Below are positions 9,473-18,131 of a DNA stretch of 45,732 bases, piece after piece. Origin of the DNA: Bacteroidota bacterium (lineage in GTDB: Bacteria > Bacteroidota > Ignavibacteria > Ignavibacteriales > Melioribacteraceae); NCBI GenBank assembly GCA_021801605.1, contig JAJYXU010000152.1, positions 1 to 45,732 of the forward strand. The letters run 5' to 3'. The position numbers and the translations under genes were made by a program. The notes below the pieces were generated by a model. It searched no databases. It saw only the letters and a program-made list of their open reading frames with translations, and had not been told where the DNA came from. Positions within the stretch are counted from its first letter, which is position 1; the number at the start of each line of letters is the position of its first letter.

Positions 9473-10165
9473 ATGCAAGAAAATTTCAATCAACAGATAG
9501 AAAATTTGAAAATAAATCTGATTAAGATGGCTTCGCTTGTAGATGAACAAGCAGAAAGAGCTTTTACTGCGTTAGAAACCGGTAATGTTGAATTATGCCG
9601 CGGAATAAAAGCCAAAGAACTAGAGGTGAATATATATGATAACCTTATTCAGACTCAGTGTGAAAATATTCTGGCTCTTTTCCAACCTGTTGCTGTCGAT
9701 CTGCGCTTCATAATATCTGTGATGATGATTAACAATCAGTTAGAAAGATGCGGCGATATCGCTGTGAACATTGCGCAGCGAGTTAAGAAAACCGATGAAC
9801 ATCATTCACTTATTGCTGAGACACAAATTTTAGAAATGGGAAGACAAGCGCGCGAAATGTTGAAAAATGCTATTGATTCATTTATTAACAGCAACATTGA
9901 TCTTGCCAATAAAGTAATTGACAATGATGAAAGTGTGGACAAGTTGAATAAACAAATTTTCAAAGAACTTGTTCTTAAAATGCAAAATGAACCGTTGCTT
10001 ATTGAACCGTGCGCTCACTTGATAGTTTTAACGCGTCATATTGAAAGGTTGGCTGACCATGCGACAAACATTGCAGAGAATTTGGTTTTCTATGTGAACG
10101 CAAGAATCATTGCTCACAAGAAAAAGTTTGAAAAATGGGGCATAAGTGACCAAACAATCGAATAA
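9473..10165 (+). CDS. phoU: PhoU family protein (copy 2)
   Basis: LERCGDIAVNIAQRVKK and IERLADHATNIAENLVF; close paralog of 6191-6892. Confidence 0.93.
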   Translation: MQENFNQQIENLKINLIKMASLVDEQAERAFTALETGNVELCRGIKAKELEVNIYDNLIQTQCENILALFQPVAVDLRFIISVMMINNQLERCGDIAVNIAQRVKKTDEHHSLIAETQILEMGRQAREMLKNAIDSFINSNIDLANKVIDNDESVDKLNKQIFKELVLKMQNEPLLIEPCAHLIVLTRHIERLADHATNIAENLVFYVNARIIAHKKKFEKWGISDQTIE

Positions 10166-10354
10166 AAGCTCTTATAATATTTAGAACCAAGGAATGGGCT
10201 TTAATTGAGCTTTTTCCGGACAATTAAAAATACCCTTTGTCTGATATAAAATGCAATTTATTCTTCAAATTATTCCTATTTTCAACTTAAATTTTGCATC
10301 GAATATATCCTTTTACTATATTGAAATAGAATTCGTTCACGGAAATTATTGTTA

Positions 10355-11296
10355 ATGGGAATAATCAAACCAAAAAAACTGAAACCCGGAGATGTAATAG
10401 GAATAATTTCTCCGGCATCATCACCAGACGACCTCACAAAAATTAATAGCGGTGTGAAGTATTTAGAAAAAATTGGATACCGCGTTGAAGTGGGAAAAAA
10501 TGTCGGTTCTCAAGAAGGTTATCTTGCCGGGTCGGATTCACAACGAGTAGCCGATCTGCATGAAATGTTTAGGAACAAACAGATCAAAGCAATTTTTTCC
10601 ATTCGTGGCGGTTACGGTTCCGGACGGCTTCTAGATAAAATTGATTATAAACTCATTCGTAACAATCCCAAAATTTTTGTCGGATACAGCGACATAAATG
10701 CATTGCAGCTTGCATTTTTTACAAAGTGCGGTTTAATAACATTTGCCGGTCCAATGGTTGCTGTTGATTTTCATGATGAAGTTAGTGCCTTTACGGAAGA
10801 GGTTTTTTGGCGAACGATCACATCAAATAAAAAAATCGGAAAGCTTCAAAATCCGCGCAAAGAAAAATTTTATTTATTGAACAAAGGAAGAGCAGCGGGA
10901 AGAATTCTAGGCGGCAACTTAAGTTTATTGAACTCCCTGATTGGAACGGAATATCTTCCAAAACTAAAAGGTGCGATTCTTTTGCTGGAGGATATCCATG
11001 AAGCACCTTATAGAATTGATAGAATGCTGAATCAGCTGCGTCTTGCAAAGATATTCAAACAGATTAGCGGTGTTATTCTGGGTCATTTTGTTGATTGTAT
11101 TGAACAAGATCCAACCAAACAATCATTTACTCTTAACGAAGTGATAATAGAGTATTTTCAAAATAAAAAACTGCCCGTGCTTTACAACATCAAGCACGGT
11201 CATATTAAAGACAATATTACTATTCCATACGGTATAAAGTGCGTACTTAATGCCACACGAGGATACATCGAAATACCTGAAAATGCTGTTTTGTGA
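10355..11296 (+). CDS. LD-carboxypeptidase (peptidase S66 family)
   Basis: KPGDVIGIISPASSP...AIFSIRGGYGSGRLLDKIDY...GYSDINALQLAF...GRILGGNLSLLNSLIGT; ATG at 10355. Confidence 0.92.
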   Translation: MGIIKPKKLKPGDVIGIISPASSPDDLTKINSGVKYLEKIGYRVEVGKNVGSQEGYLAGSDSQRVADLHEMFRNKQIKAIFSIRGGYGSGRLLDKIDYKLIRNNPKIFVGYSDINALQLAFFTKCGLITFAGPMVAVDFHDEVSAFTEEVFWRTITSNKKIGKLQNPRKEKFYLLNKGRAAGRILGGNLSLLNSLIGTEYLPKLKGAILLLEDIHEAPYRIDRMLNQLRLAKIFKQISGVILGHFVDCIEQDPTKQSFTLNEVIIEYFQNKKLPVLYNIKHGHIKDNITIPYGIKCVLNATRGYIEIPENAVL

Positions 11297-11356
11297 TTGC
11301 ACAATTATTCATATTGTCTTTCAGGTAACCGTTAATAATGTTCAATGAACTTTTAC

Positions 11357-11461
11357 TAGAGGGTGGTTCTAAAAACTTCAATATTCTCTGCGAACTCGGC
11401 GTATTCTTTGCGTTCTCTGTGTTAAATTTTTAAAAAAGATAATTTTTAGAACCACCCTCTA
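11357..11461. repeat. MITE-like element with a perfect 19-bp terminal inverted repeat
   Basis: TAGAGGGTGGTTCTAAAAA (11357-11375) and TTTTTAGAACCACCCTCTA (11443-11461); core CTCTGCGAACTCGGCGTATTCTTTGCGTTCTCTGTG. Confidence 0.85.
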
Positions 11462-11602
11462 TTCTCTTTTTTAAGAAAAGACTTTCCATTTCTTCCCAAA
11501 ATATTTCAATTATATTCGTATTCTACCGATAATATTGCTGGTATATTTATTGCTTTACCTAGTCAACTAAAATAAATTAAACTCTACTTGCGGAGACACA
11601 CC

Positions 11603-12985
11603 ATGGAATTTATTGACGAATCTTATATTGCTTCCCTAATTGATGATGCCGGACTTAATGATCATGCACTTCAGAGGGAAGCGATTCAGAAATCAAAAGA
11701 AGCAAGAGGTTTAACGCTGAGCGAGAGCGCCGCTCTTCTCAATATTAATGACCCGGAGATAGCCGAAGAACTTTTTCACACAGCACGAGAAGTTAAAGAA
11801 AAAATTTACGGTAACCGTTTGGTTTTGTTCGCCCCGCTTTACATTACTAATCTTTGCATCAACAATTGTTTGTATTGTGCATTTCGTAAAGATAATAAAG
11901 AATTAAAACGCAAAACTCTTACCTTAGACGAGATCAAAGGTGAGACGGAATTTTTAGTTAAGCAGGGGCACAAAAGAGTTTTACTTGTCTGTGGTGAGCA
12001 TCCGAAAAAATCGAGTATGGAATTTATCGGTGAAGCAATTAAAACAATTTACGATGTAAATTTTAATGGCGGTAATATCCGCCGTATTAATGCAAACACT
12101 GCGCCGTTGAGCATAGCAGATTTTAAAACTTTAAAAAGTTTTGGCATAGGGACTTATCAATGCTTTCAGGAAACTTATCATTACAAAACATATATGCAGA
12201 TGCACCCCGATGGACCCAAGAGGGATTACGCATGGCGGTTATTTGCTATGGACCGTGCACTTCAAGCCGGTATTGACGATGTTGGTATCGGAGCATTATT
12301 CGGTCTAACAGATTACAAATTTGAAACTCTTGCAATGCTAAACCATGCATTTAATCTCGATCAAAGATTCGGTGTTGGTCCTCACACAATTTCGGTACCG
12401 CGAATCGAACCGGCGTTCAATGCGCCTGCTTCTGATAATCCGCCCTTTGCGGTTGATGACGCTTCGTTCAAAAAAATAATTGCAATAATACGTCTCGCTG
12501 TTCCATATACAGGCATAATTTTATCCACACGTGAACGTGCAGAATTACGCCGTGATCTTTTCAAAGTCGGTATTTCACAAATTAGTGCAGGCAGCAGAAC
12601 TTCTCCCGGAGCTTATATAGAATCGGAAGAGAATCATGAGATGGAACAATTCCAGCTTGGAGATCACCGAACGCTTGACGAGGTTGTAAAGGATTGTTGT
12701 GAATTAGGATTCTTGCCGAGTTTTTGCACAGCTTGTTATCGTTCGGAACGTACCGGCGACCGTTTTATGGAATTAGCTAAAAGTGGAAATATCGGAAAGT
12801 TATGCGTACCAAATGCACTTTCAACATTCAAAGAATATGCAAATGATTTTGCATCTGTAGAAACTAAAGAAACTGCCGATAAATTTGTCATAAAAGAAAT
12901 TGAAAGATTAGACGGCGCAACAAAACGTAAAACTGATGAGATGATCCAGAGAGTCAACAGCGGAGAACGGGATGTTTTCTTTTAA
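11603..12985 (+). CDS. hydG: [FeFe] hydrogenase H-cluster radical SAM maturase HydG
   Basis: Radical SAM CINNCLYC plus C-terminal CTACYRSERTGDRFMELAKSGNIGKLC (CX2CX22C), specific to HydG. Confidence 0.93.
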   Translation: MEFIDESYIASLIDDAGLNDHALQREAIQKSKEARGLTLSESAALLNINDPEIAEELFHTAREVKEKIYGNRLVLFAPLYITNLCINNCLYCAFRKDNKELKRKTLTLDEIKGETEFLVKQGHKRVLLVCGEHPKKSSMEFIGEAIKTIYDVNFNGGNIRRINANTAPLSIADFKTLKSFGIGTYQCFQETYHYKTYMQMHPDGPKRDYAWRLFAMDRALQAGIDDVGIGALFGLTDYKFETLAMLNHAFNLDQRFGVGPHTISVPRIEPAFNAPASDNPPFAVDDASFKKIIAIIRLAVPYTGIILSTRERAELRRDLFKVGISQISAGSRTSPGAYIESEENHEMEQFQLGDHRTLDEVVKDCCELGFLPSFCTACYRSERTGDRFMELAKSGNIGKLCVPNALSTFKEYANDFASVETKETADKFVIKEIERLDGATKRKTDEMIQRVNSGERDVFF

Positions 12986-12987
12986 TA

Positions 12988-13104
12988 TGTCATTCTGAGT
13001 CTCGCTTTAGCGAGGCGAAGAATCTCTTGCTCAGAAAAAGCCTGAGAATCTTCTGAAGGGATGTCTTCAGCATTCTTCCCGACAAAACTAGATTCAGAAT
13101 GACA
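12988..13104. repeat. TGTCATTCTGA-type palindromic repeat between hydG and hydE
   Basis: Perfect 11-bp terminal inverted repeat TGTCATTCTGA (12988-12998) / TCAGAATGACA (13094-13104). Confidence 0.85.
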
Positions 13105-13118
13105 ATACAATAGTAATT

Positions 13119-14165
13119 ATGAACCTCAATGAAATATTACATAAAGAGAATCTGACGAGAGAAGAAATTATTTTTCTTCTTAATCTTACCGATAAGAAAG
13201 ATCAGCAAATTCTTTTTGATCGTGCAGATGAAGTGCGGACACAATATTGCGGCAATGAAGTGCATCTTCGCGGAATTATTGAACTCTCAAATTATTGCGA
13301 ACAGAATTGTATCTATTGCGGATTGAGGGAAGATAATCATAAGCTCCAGCGTTACCGGATGACACCGGAAGAAATAATTGAGACAGCGCACGTTATTTCC
13401 AATCTTGGAATTTATACTGTTGTTCTACAATCGGGAGAAGATCATCAATTTGATACTGCCATGATTGCATATATTATCTATGAGATCAAACAAAAAGCTG
13501 AACTTGCAGTTACGTTAAGTCTTGGAGAGAGGGGATTTGATGAATACCGCGCATGGAAAATGGCAGGTGCCGACCGTTATTTATTGAAACATGAAACTGC
13601 AAATCCAAAGCTCTACTCGATTTATCATAATAAACAAAATTTGGATGACCGGCTTGCACATTTGAGATTTTTAAAAACGATCGGCTATCAAATCGGGTCG
13701 GGCAATATGATTGGACTCCCTTTACAGACGATCGAAGACATTGCCGATGATATTCTGCTGTGTAAAGAACTTGATCTTGATATGGCTGCCTTCGGTCCGT
13801 TTATCTCTTCACCGGAAACTCCTTACCGAAGTAAATCTGCCGGCGACGTTGATTTAACTTTGCGCGTTATGGCTGTTGGAAGAATTGTTTTGAAACAAGT
13901 TCATATTCCAGCTACAACAGCTCTGGCTACGTTAGATGATGCTGGACGTATAAAAGGTTTGAATGTAGGTGCCAATATTATTATGCCGGATTTAACACCG
14001 AGCCCATATAGAGAGCGGTATCAAATTTATCCGGATAGAAAATGTATTAATGATAATCCCCTAAACTGTAAAGGATGCCTGCAATTGCAAATTGAATCAA
14101 TAGGAAGAAAAATTTCAAATAGCAGGGGAGATTCGATGAAAATAGGTGAGCATTCCCGCGCATAA
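13119..14165 (+). CDS. hydE: [FeFe] hydrogenase H-cluster radical SAM maturase HydE
   Basis: Radical SAM CEQNCIYCGLREDN and C-terminal CINDNPLNCKGC (CX7CX2C), as in HydE proteins with the second cluster. Confidence 0.92.
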   Translation: MNLNEILHKENLTREEIIFLLNLTDKKDQQILFDRADEVRTQYCGNEVHLRGIIELSNYCEQNCIYCGLREDNHKLQRYRMTPEEIIETAHVISNLGIYTVVLQSGEDHQFDTAMIAYIIYEIKQKAELAVTLSLGERGFDEYRAWKMAGADRYLLKHETANPKLYSIYHNKQNLDDRLAHLRFLKTIGYQIGSGNMIGLPLQTIEDIADDILLCKELDLDMAAFGPFISSPETPYRSKSAGDVDLTLRVMAVGRIVLKQVHIPATTALATLDDAGRIKGLNVGANIIMPDLTPSPYRERYQIYPDRKCINDNPLNCKGCLQLQIESIGRKISNSRGDSMKIGEHSRA

Positions 14166-14197
14166 ATAAATCCCTTTCCTTGCTTTATCATTGATTG

Positions 14198-14205
14198 TAT
14201 ATTTG
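14198..14205 (+). promoter_or_regulatory. Possible Bacteroidetes-type -7 element TATATTTG
   Basis: TATATTTG (TAnnTTTG) 32 bp before the ATG at 14237; the -33 partner is weak. Confidence 0.35.
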
Positions 14206-14236
14206 CCGCCGAGAAACATAAAATTTAAGGACTAAT

Positions 14237-14740
14237 ATGAAAAAACTTATTACTGTTATAGTAGTTATTGTTCTTCTCTTTAACGGATGCGATACGAATA
14301 AAGAGAAAACTCTGCTTGATTCGGCAACTGCAAAAGCAAAAGCAAAAAATTATTCCGAAGCAATGAAAGATTATCAAAAAATTATAGATGAATATTCATC
14401 GAGTGATAATGCCGCCGAAAGTTACTTTGCAATTGCCACAATGTATCATATGTATCAGATTCCAAATATTTCAAAAGAAGAATCGCTCAAGAAAGCAGTT
14501 CAATATTATGAAAAACTTTACGAGCAATTCCCGAAGAACGAAAAATCGCCGAAAGCTTTATTCATGGCTGCTTACTTAAAGGGAAATGAATTAAACCAAT
14601 TAGACGGCGCGCGTAAATCATATCAGACTTTTTTAGATAAATTTCCGGGCAACGAACTTGCACCGCAAGCAAAAATTGAATTAGAAAATCTCGGCAAAAC
14701 TCCGGAAGAAATTCTTCAAGCAAAAACGGCAAAAAAATAG
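14237..14740 (+). CDS. TPR-containing lipoprotein (BamD/YbgF-like tetratricopeptide)
   Basis: Lipobox LLFNGC after a signal peptide; repeated A..Y..G....A...Y motifs. Confidence 0.75.
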   Translation: MKKLITVIVVIVLLFNGCDTNKEKTLLDSATAKAKAKNYSEAMKDYQKIIDEYSSSDNAAESYFAIATMYHMYQIPNISKEESLKKAVQYYEKLYEQFPKNEKSPKALFMAAYLKGNELNQLDGARKSYQTFLDKFPGNELAPQAKIELENLGKTPEEILQAKTAKK

Positions 14741-15648
14741 TGGCTGTTAAAACACAAGATTACAAAAAGTTTTTAGACCCGGTTATAATCTCAAAACTGA
14801 AAACTCTCGAACTCCGGGCACGTATGGTAGTCGAGGGTTTTAAAGTGGGATTGCACCGCAGTCCATACCACGGTTTCAGTGTCGAGTTCAGCGAGCACCG
14901 TCCTTACATGCAAGGCGATGCTCTGAAGAATGTTGACTGGAAAGTTTACGCAAAGAATGAAAAATATTTCATTAAACAGTTTGAAGAAGAAACCAATCTA
15001 ATCTGTAATATTTTTATTGATGTCAGCCGTTCGATGAATTACAAACACACGGCAAAAATTACTAAACTTGATTATGCCAAAACGCTTGCTGCTGCTTTAA
15101 GTTATGTTATGATAGATCAGCAGGATTCTGTTGGACTTGCAATCTACTCGGATAAAATTCATAGTTACTTACCGCCAAAATCAAACCGTGTTTATCTGAA
15201 AACAATTTTATCGGCATTGAATCAAATAGAGCCGGGCGGTGCTACAATCACATCTAAATGTTTGGATTCGGTTGCAGAAAAAATTAAGAAGCGGGGACTC
15301 ACAATTATCATCTCGGATTTTTTTGATGATATGGATTCCATTCTTACAGCGCTTAAGCATATTCATTATAAGAAGAATGAAGTGATAGTCTTTCAAATAT
15401 TAGATCCCATTGAAAAGAATTTTGGTTTTGGAAGCGATTCTATTTTTGTCGATCTGGAAACCGGCGAGCAGATGACTACACAGCCGCATCAGATTCAGAA
15501 GGCATATCAGCAAGCGATGAATGAATTTATGAACAAGCTGAAAAGTGAATGCCTTAACTACGGAATTGAATACAATGTTATTGAAACAACCCAGCCGTTC
15601 GATAAAGCACTCATAAGCTACTTTTCTAAACGCACACGAATGAATTAA
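14740..15648 (+). CDS. DUF58 domain-containing protein
   Basis: GLHRSPYHGFSVEFSEHRPYMQGDALKNVDWKVYAKNEKYFIKQFEEETNLICNIFIDVSRSM is typical of the DUF58/VWA-like family; GTG start. Confidence 0.92.
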   Translation: MAVKTQDYKKFLDPVIISKLKTLELRARMVVEGFKVGLHRSPYHGFSVEFSEHRPYMQGDALKNVDWKVYAKNEKYFIKQFEEETNLICNIFIDVSRSMNYKHTAKITKLDYAKTLAAALSYVMIDQQDSVGLAIYSDKIHSYLPPKSNRVYLKTILSALNQIEPGGATITSKCLDSVAEKIKKRGLTIIISDFFDDMDSILTALKHIHYKKNEVIVFQILDPIEKNFGFGSDSIFVDLETGEQMTTQPHQIQKAYQQAMNEFMNKLKSECLNYGIEYNVIETTQPFDKALISYFSKRTRMN

Positions 15649-15658
15649 GTTACTCAGT

Positions 15659-15690
15659 GACTGAGTATCTGAGTTCCTGAGTGACTGAGT
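15659..15690. repeat. 8-bp period short tandem repeat (nnCTGAGT x4)
   Basis: GACTGAGT ATCTGAGT TCCTGAGT GACTGAGT directly after the DUF58 stop codon. Confidence 0.8.
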
Positions 15691-16073
15691 GTTTGGTTCT
15701 TGGTGCAAAGTTGGGAATAGAAATTTTCTTTTGAATTGTAACGGTTTTTATTCTAAATCGCATTTGAGCATGGGGTAAGTTCTTAAGTGATTTTAGAAAC
15801 AAAAAATTTTTCTGTTACTCTACCAACACAAAGTCGGATCGCACTCCGCACAAACCGCTATAGTTTATCAGGTCATTTCACATATAAATCAACAGAAAAA
15901 AAATTACTCAGTAGTAAAGAAATGCTTTCCAGTCAAAGTGTGAATTGCGGGAGAAATGGTTTATTCTCGTTGCGACTTGAGAGATTGTCGGGCGTGATAT
16001 TATACTTTAATAGATGGAATGATATCACGCTAAAAAATACGAAAACGAAATGGGATAAAAGTTTTTGATAGCA

Positions 16074-16139
16074 GATAACAAACCAGCCGCCGGTTTGTTA
16101 TCGAGTTTAGCACTGGCGGGTTAATTAAAAGTTAGTTGC
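16074..16139. other. attC-like recombination site 1 (partial match), ending in GTTAGTTGC
   Basis: Contains palindrome GATAACAAACC-(7 nt)-GGTTTGTTATC (16074-16102) and ends in R'-like GTTAGTTGC (16131-16139). Confidence 0.45.
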
Positions 16140-16184
16140 TAAAATAGTTGTCTATAAAAATATAGTGAAATAAATAACTTTATA

Positions 16185-16694
16185 ATGGGACTTAAAGAAA
16201 TAAAAGAAGAACTTCTCAATCAAGATAAAGATACTCTGGTAAAACATCTTATTGAATTATATAAGAAATATGATTCTGTAAAAGAATATTTCAATTTTTA
16301 TATTAATCCGAACGAAGATGAGCTACTAATAAAATATAAAGAGAAAGTAAAAGAAGGATTTTTTCCAAAACGAGGTATGAGATTAAAGCTGTCCTTGTCG
16401 AGAAAAGCAATTAATGATTTTAAAAAATTAGAACCATCAAAAGAGAAATATGCTGACTTGATGCTTTATTATATCGAATGTGGGATTGAATTTATAAATG
16501 ATTTTGGGGACATAAGTGAATCTTTTTATACAAGTGCTGGAAATACTTTTGCCAATTCGTTGAAAATATTAAAGGAAGAAAATGTTTTAGAAACATATAA
16601 AGAAAGAGTTTCTAATTTTGTTAAAGAAACTATTGATATGGGTTACGGTTTTGGTGATACAATTGAAGATATATTTTCTGATTATTATGATTAG
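16185..16694 (+). CDS. DUF6155-like protein (cassette-like gene)
   Basis: MGLKEIKEELL...LIELYKKYDSVKEYFNFYINPNEDELLIKYKEKVKEGFFPKRGMRLKLS...AINDFKKL matches my recollection of the DUF6155 pattern. Confidence 0.75.
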   Translation: MGLKEIKEELLNQDKDTLVKHLIELYKKYDSVKEYFNFYINPNEDELLIKYKEKVKEGFFPKRGMRLKLSLSRKAINDFKKLEPSKEKYADLMLYYIECGIEFINDFGDISESFYTSAGNTFANSLKILKEENVLETYKERVSNFVKETIDMGYGFGDTIEDIFSDYYD

Positions 16695-16718
16695 CCTAAT
16701 TAGTAATACAATAAAATC

Positions 16719-17503
16719 GCAACTAACCAGTGGCTGCTAATGAACTCATTGTTGTAGTTTCGGAATTAGTGTATAGCCGAATCGTTTGGCTTGTTTCTGT
16801 AAATATTTCATTTGTCGTTCTTTGATTTTTTGTTCGTATTGTTTGATACCTTGTTCAACAAACTCAATTCCTTTGGTCATAACATTATAGAAGATAACGG
16901 CGATCTTCCGTGCAGTAGCCTTAATGGCACCAAGAGAACCTTTAGGGGCTTTGATCCTGTGATAAAAAGAAGTTAGTGCAAGATGTTTGCTTTGTGCAAT
17001 AGCTTGAGCAGCAAGGCGAAAGATTTGCCCTGCAGAAGTATGGCGTTTGAACTTTTTCTTTTTGTTTGTTAAACCTGATTGATGAGAATTAGGTGCAAGC
17101 CCTAACCAACTGGTAAAATGTTTTTCTGTCGGAAATCGTGATAAGTCAGTACCAACTTCAGAGATAACCTGAAGAAGAGTAGAATCAGTAAGTCCTGTAA
17201 TCTGAGAAGCATCTTTCCCGCCGGTAAGCTGCATAAGCTTAAGGTGTAGATCATCAATATTTGGTTTGTGGTGGCGAATAGGTTTAGGTTTGTTGAGTTT
17301 TTCGGGCTGAGATAACTCTTGCGTTATTAGAGAGAGATGATTTTCAATTTGCTTGTCGCAGTCATCAACATGCTTTAGGTAAAAAAGGTAAGCATTGCAA
17401 GTTTGTTCTATTCAATAAATTAGTTAAAAATTATTGGCAATAGCTTTTCAGTTCAGTATTGCAGTTTGGGGCGGACGGGTGAAAAGCCACGTCGTTAGGT
17501 AGC
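16719..17503. other. attC-like recombination site 2, split by an IS110-family remnant
   Basis: 5' half GCAACTAAC (16719-16727)-CA-GTGGCTGC; 3' half AGCCAC (17485-17490)-GTC-GTTAGGTAGC (17494-17503). GTGGCT and AGCCAC are reverse complements. GCAACTAAC is the reverse complement of GTTAGTTGC at 16131, the 5' boundary of the preceding cassette. Confidence 0.5.
16746..17409 (-). pseudogene. IS110/IS116/IS902-family transposase, N-terminally truncated
   Basis: LTGGKDASQITGLTDSTLLQVISEVGTDLSRFPTEKHFTSWLGLAPNSHQSGLT...(Transposase_20-like). The frame stays open upstream to about 17409 (EQTCNAYLFYLKHVDDCDKQIENHLSLITQELSQPEKL...) and then hits a stop; the N-terminal DEDD domain is absent. Confidence 0.85.
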
Positions 17504-17509
17504 ATAAAA

Positions 17510-17971
17510 ATGCAATACAAAAATGTTTATGTTTTATTGTTAATAATACTATTGGGCAGTATTACCACTAGCTCTCAATCTTTAAAAGTCGGATTTCGCT
17601 TTGAGCCAACAATTTTAATTACTGAACAAAATAATTCAACATCAATAGCTTTTACTCCTTATGCTATGTATTTAACTGTTGTTGTCGAACCAGTTGAAGG
17701 ATTGAGTTTTGAGGTAAGACCTGGTTATTTTCTTGGTGGTGAATATTACGGTGGTTTTGAGCTAGGTGCCTTTGCAAGATGGATGATTTTTACATCGAGG
17801 TTTTATTTGATTGGAGGTATAAATAATCACTCAAATAGCATAATTGGTTCTCATAACGGAGGTTCTGGTTTTTCAAAGAATATTAAAGGTGTAGGTATTG
17901 GTTTTCAAAGCCGCATTGCTGTGTTGGGTAGCGGCTTAAAAACAACGCCGTTAGGCAACTATAAGAAATGA
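17510..17971 (+). CDS. Hypothetical outer-membrane/secreted protein (cassette-like, 3' end possibly replaced)
   Basis: Signal peptide and beta-strand-rich sequence; the reading frame runs through a GCCGTTAGGCAAC boundary before stopping. Confidence 0.5.
   Translation: MQYKNVYVLLLIILLGSITTSSQSLKVGFRFEPTILITEQNNSTSIAFTPYAMYLTVVVEPVEGLSFEVRPGYFLGGEYYGGFELGAFARWMIFTSRFYLIGGINNHSNSIIGSHNGGSGFSKNIKGVGIGFQSRIAVLGSGLKTTPLGNYKK
17891..17962. other. attC-like half site 3 ending GTTAGGCAAC
   Basis: AAGCCGC-(16 nt)-GCGGCTT stem followed by AAAAACAACGCCGTTAGGCAAC; no matching R'' found upstream. Confidence 0.35.
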
Positions 17972-18131
17972 AAAAATTGTTAATAATATTGGTCGTATTA
18001 CAGATTTTTTTACAGAACGTAAAAATGAAAAATTAATCTGGAAAGATTCCCGGCTGCGGTAAACAATCCTTTTTTCTCCGGTCATCAATGACCACTCCTT
18101 GATGAGAAAAAAATAAGAATAATTCAGCCAC

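Noticed and set aside
15659-15690. Possible CRISPR array
   Set aside because: 8-bp units with no spacers and no cas genes nearby; a simple tandem repeat.
15787-16068. 93-aa plus-strand ORF upstream of the cassette-like region
   Set aside because: Contains the GCGTGATAT palindrome, low-complexity composition and no recognisable family; not supported as a gene.
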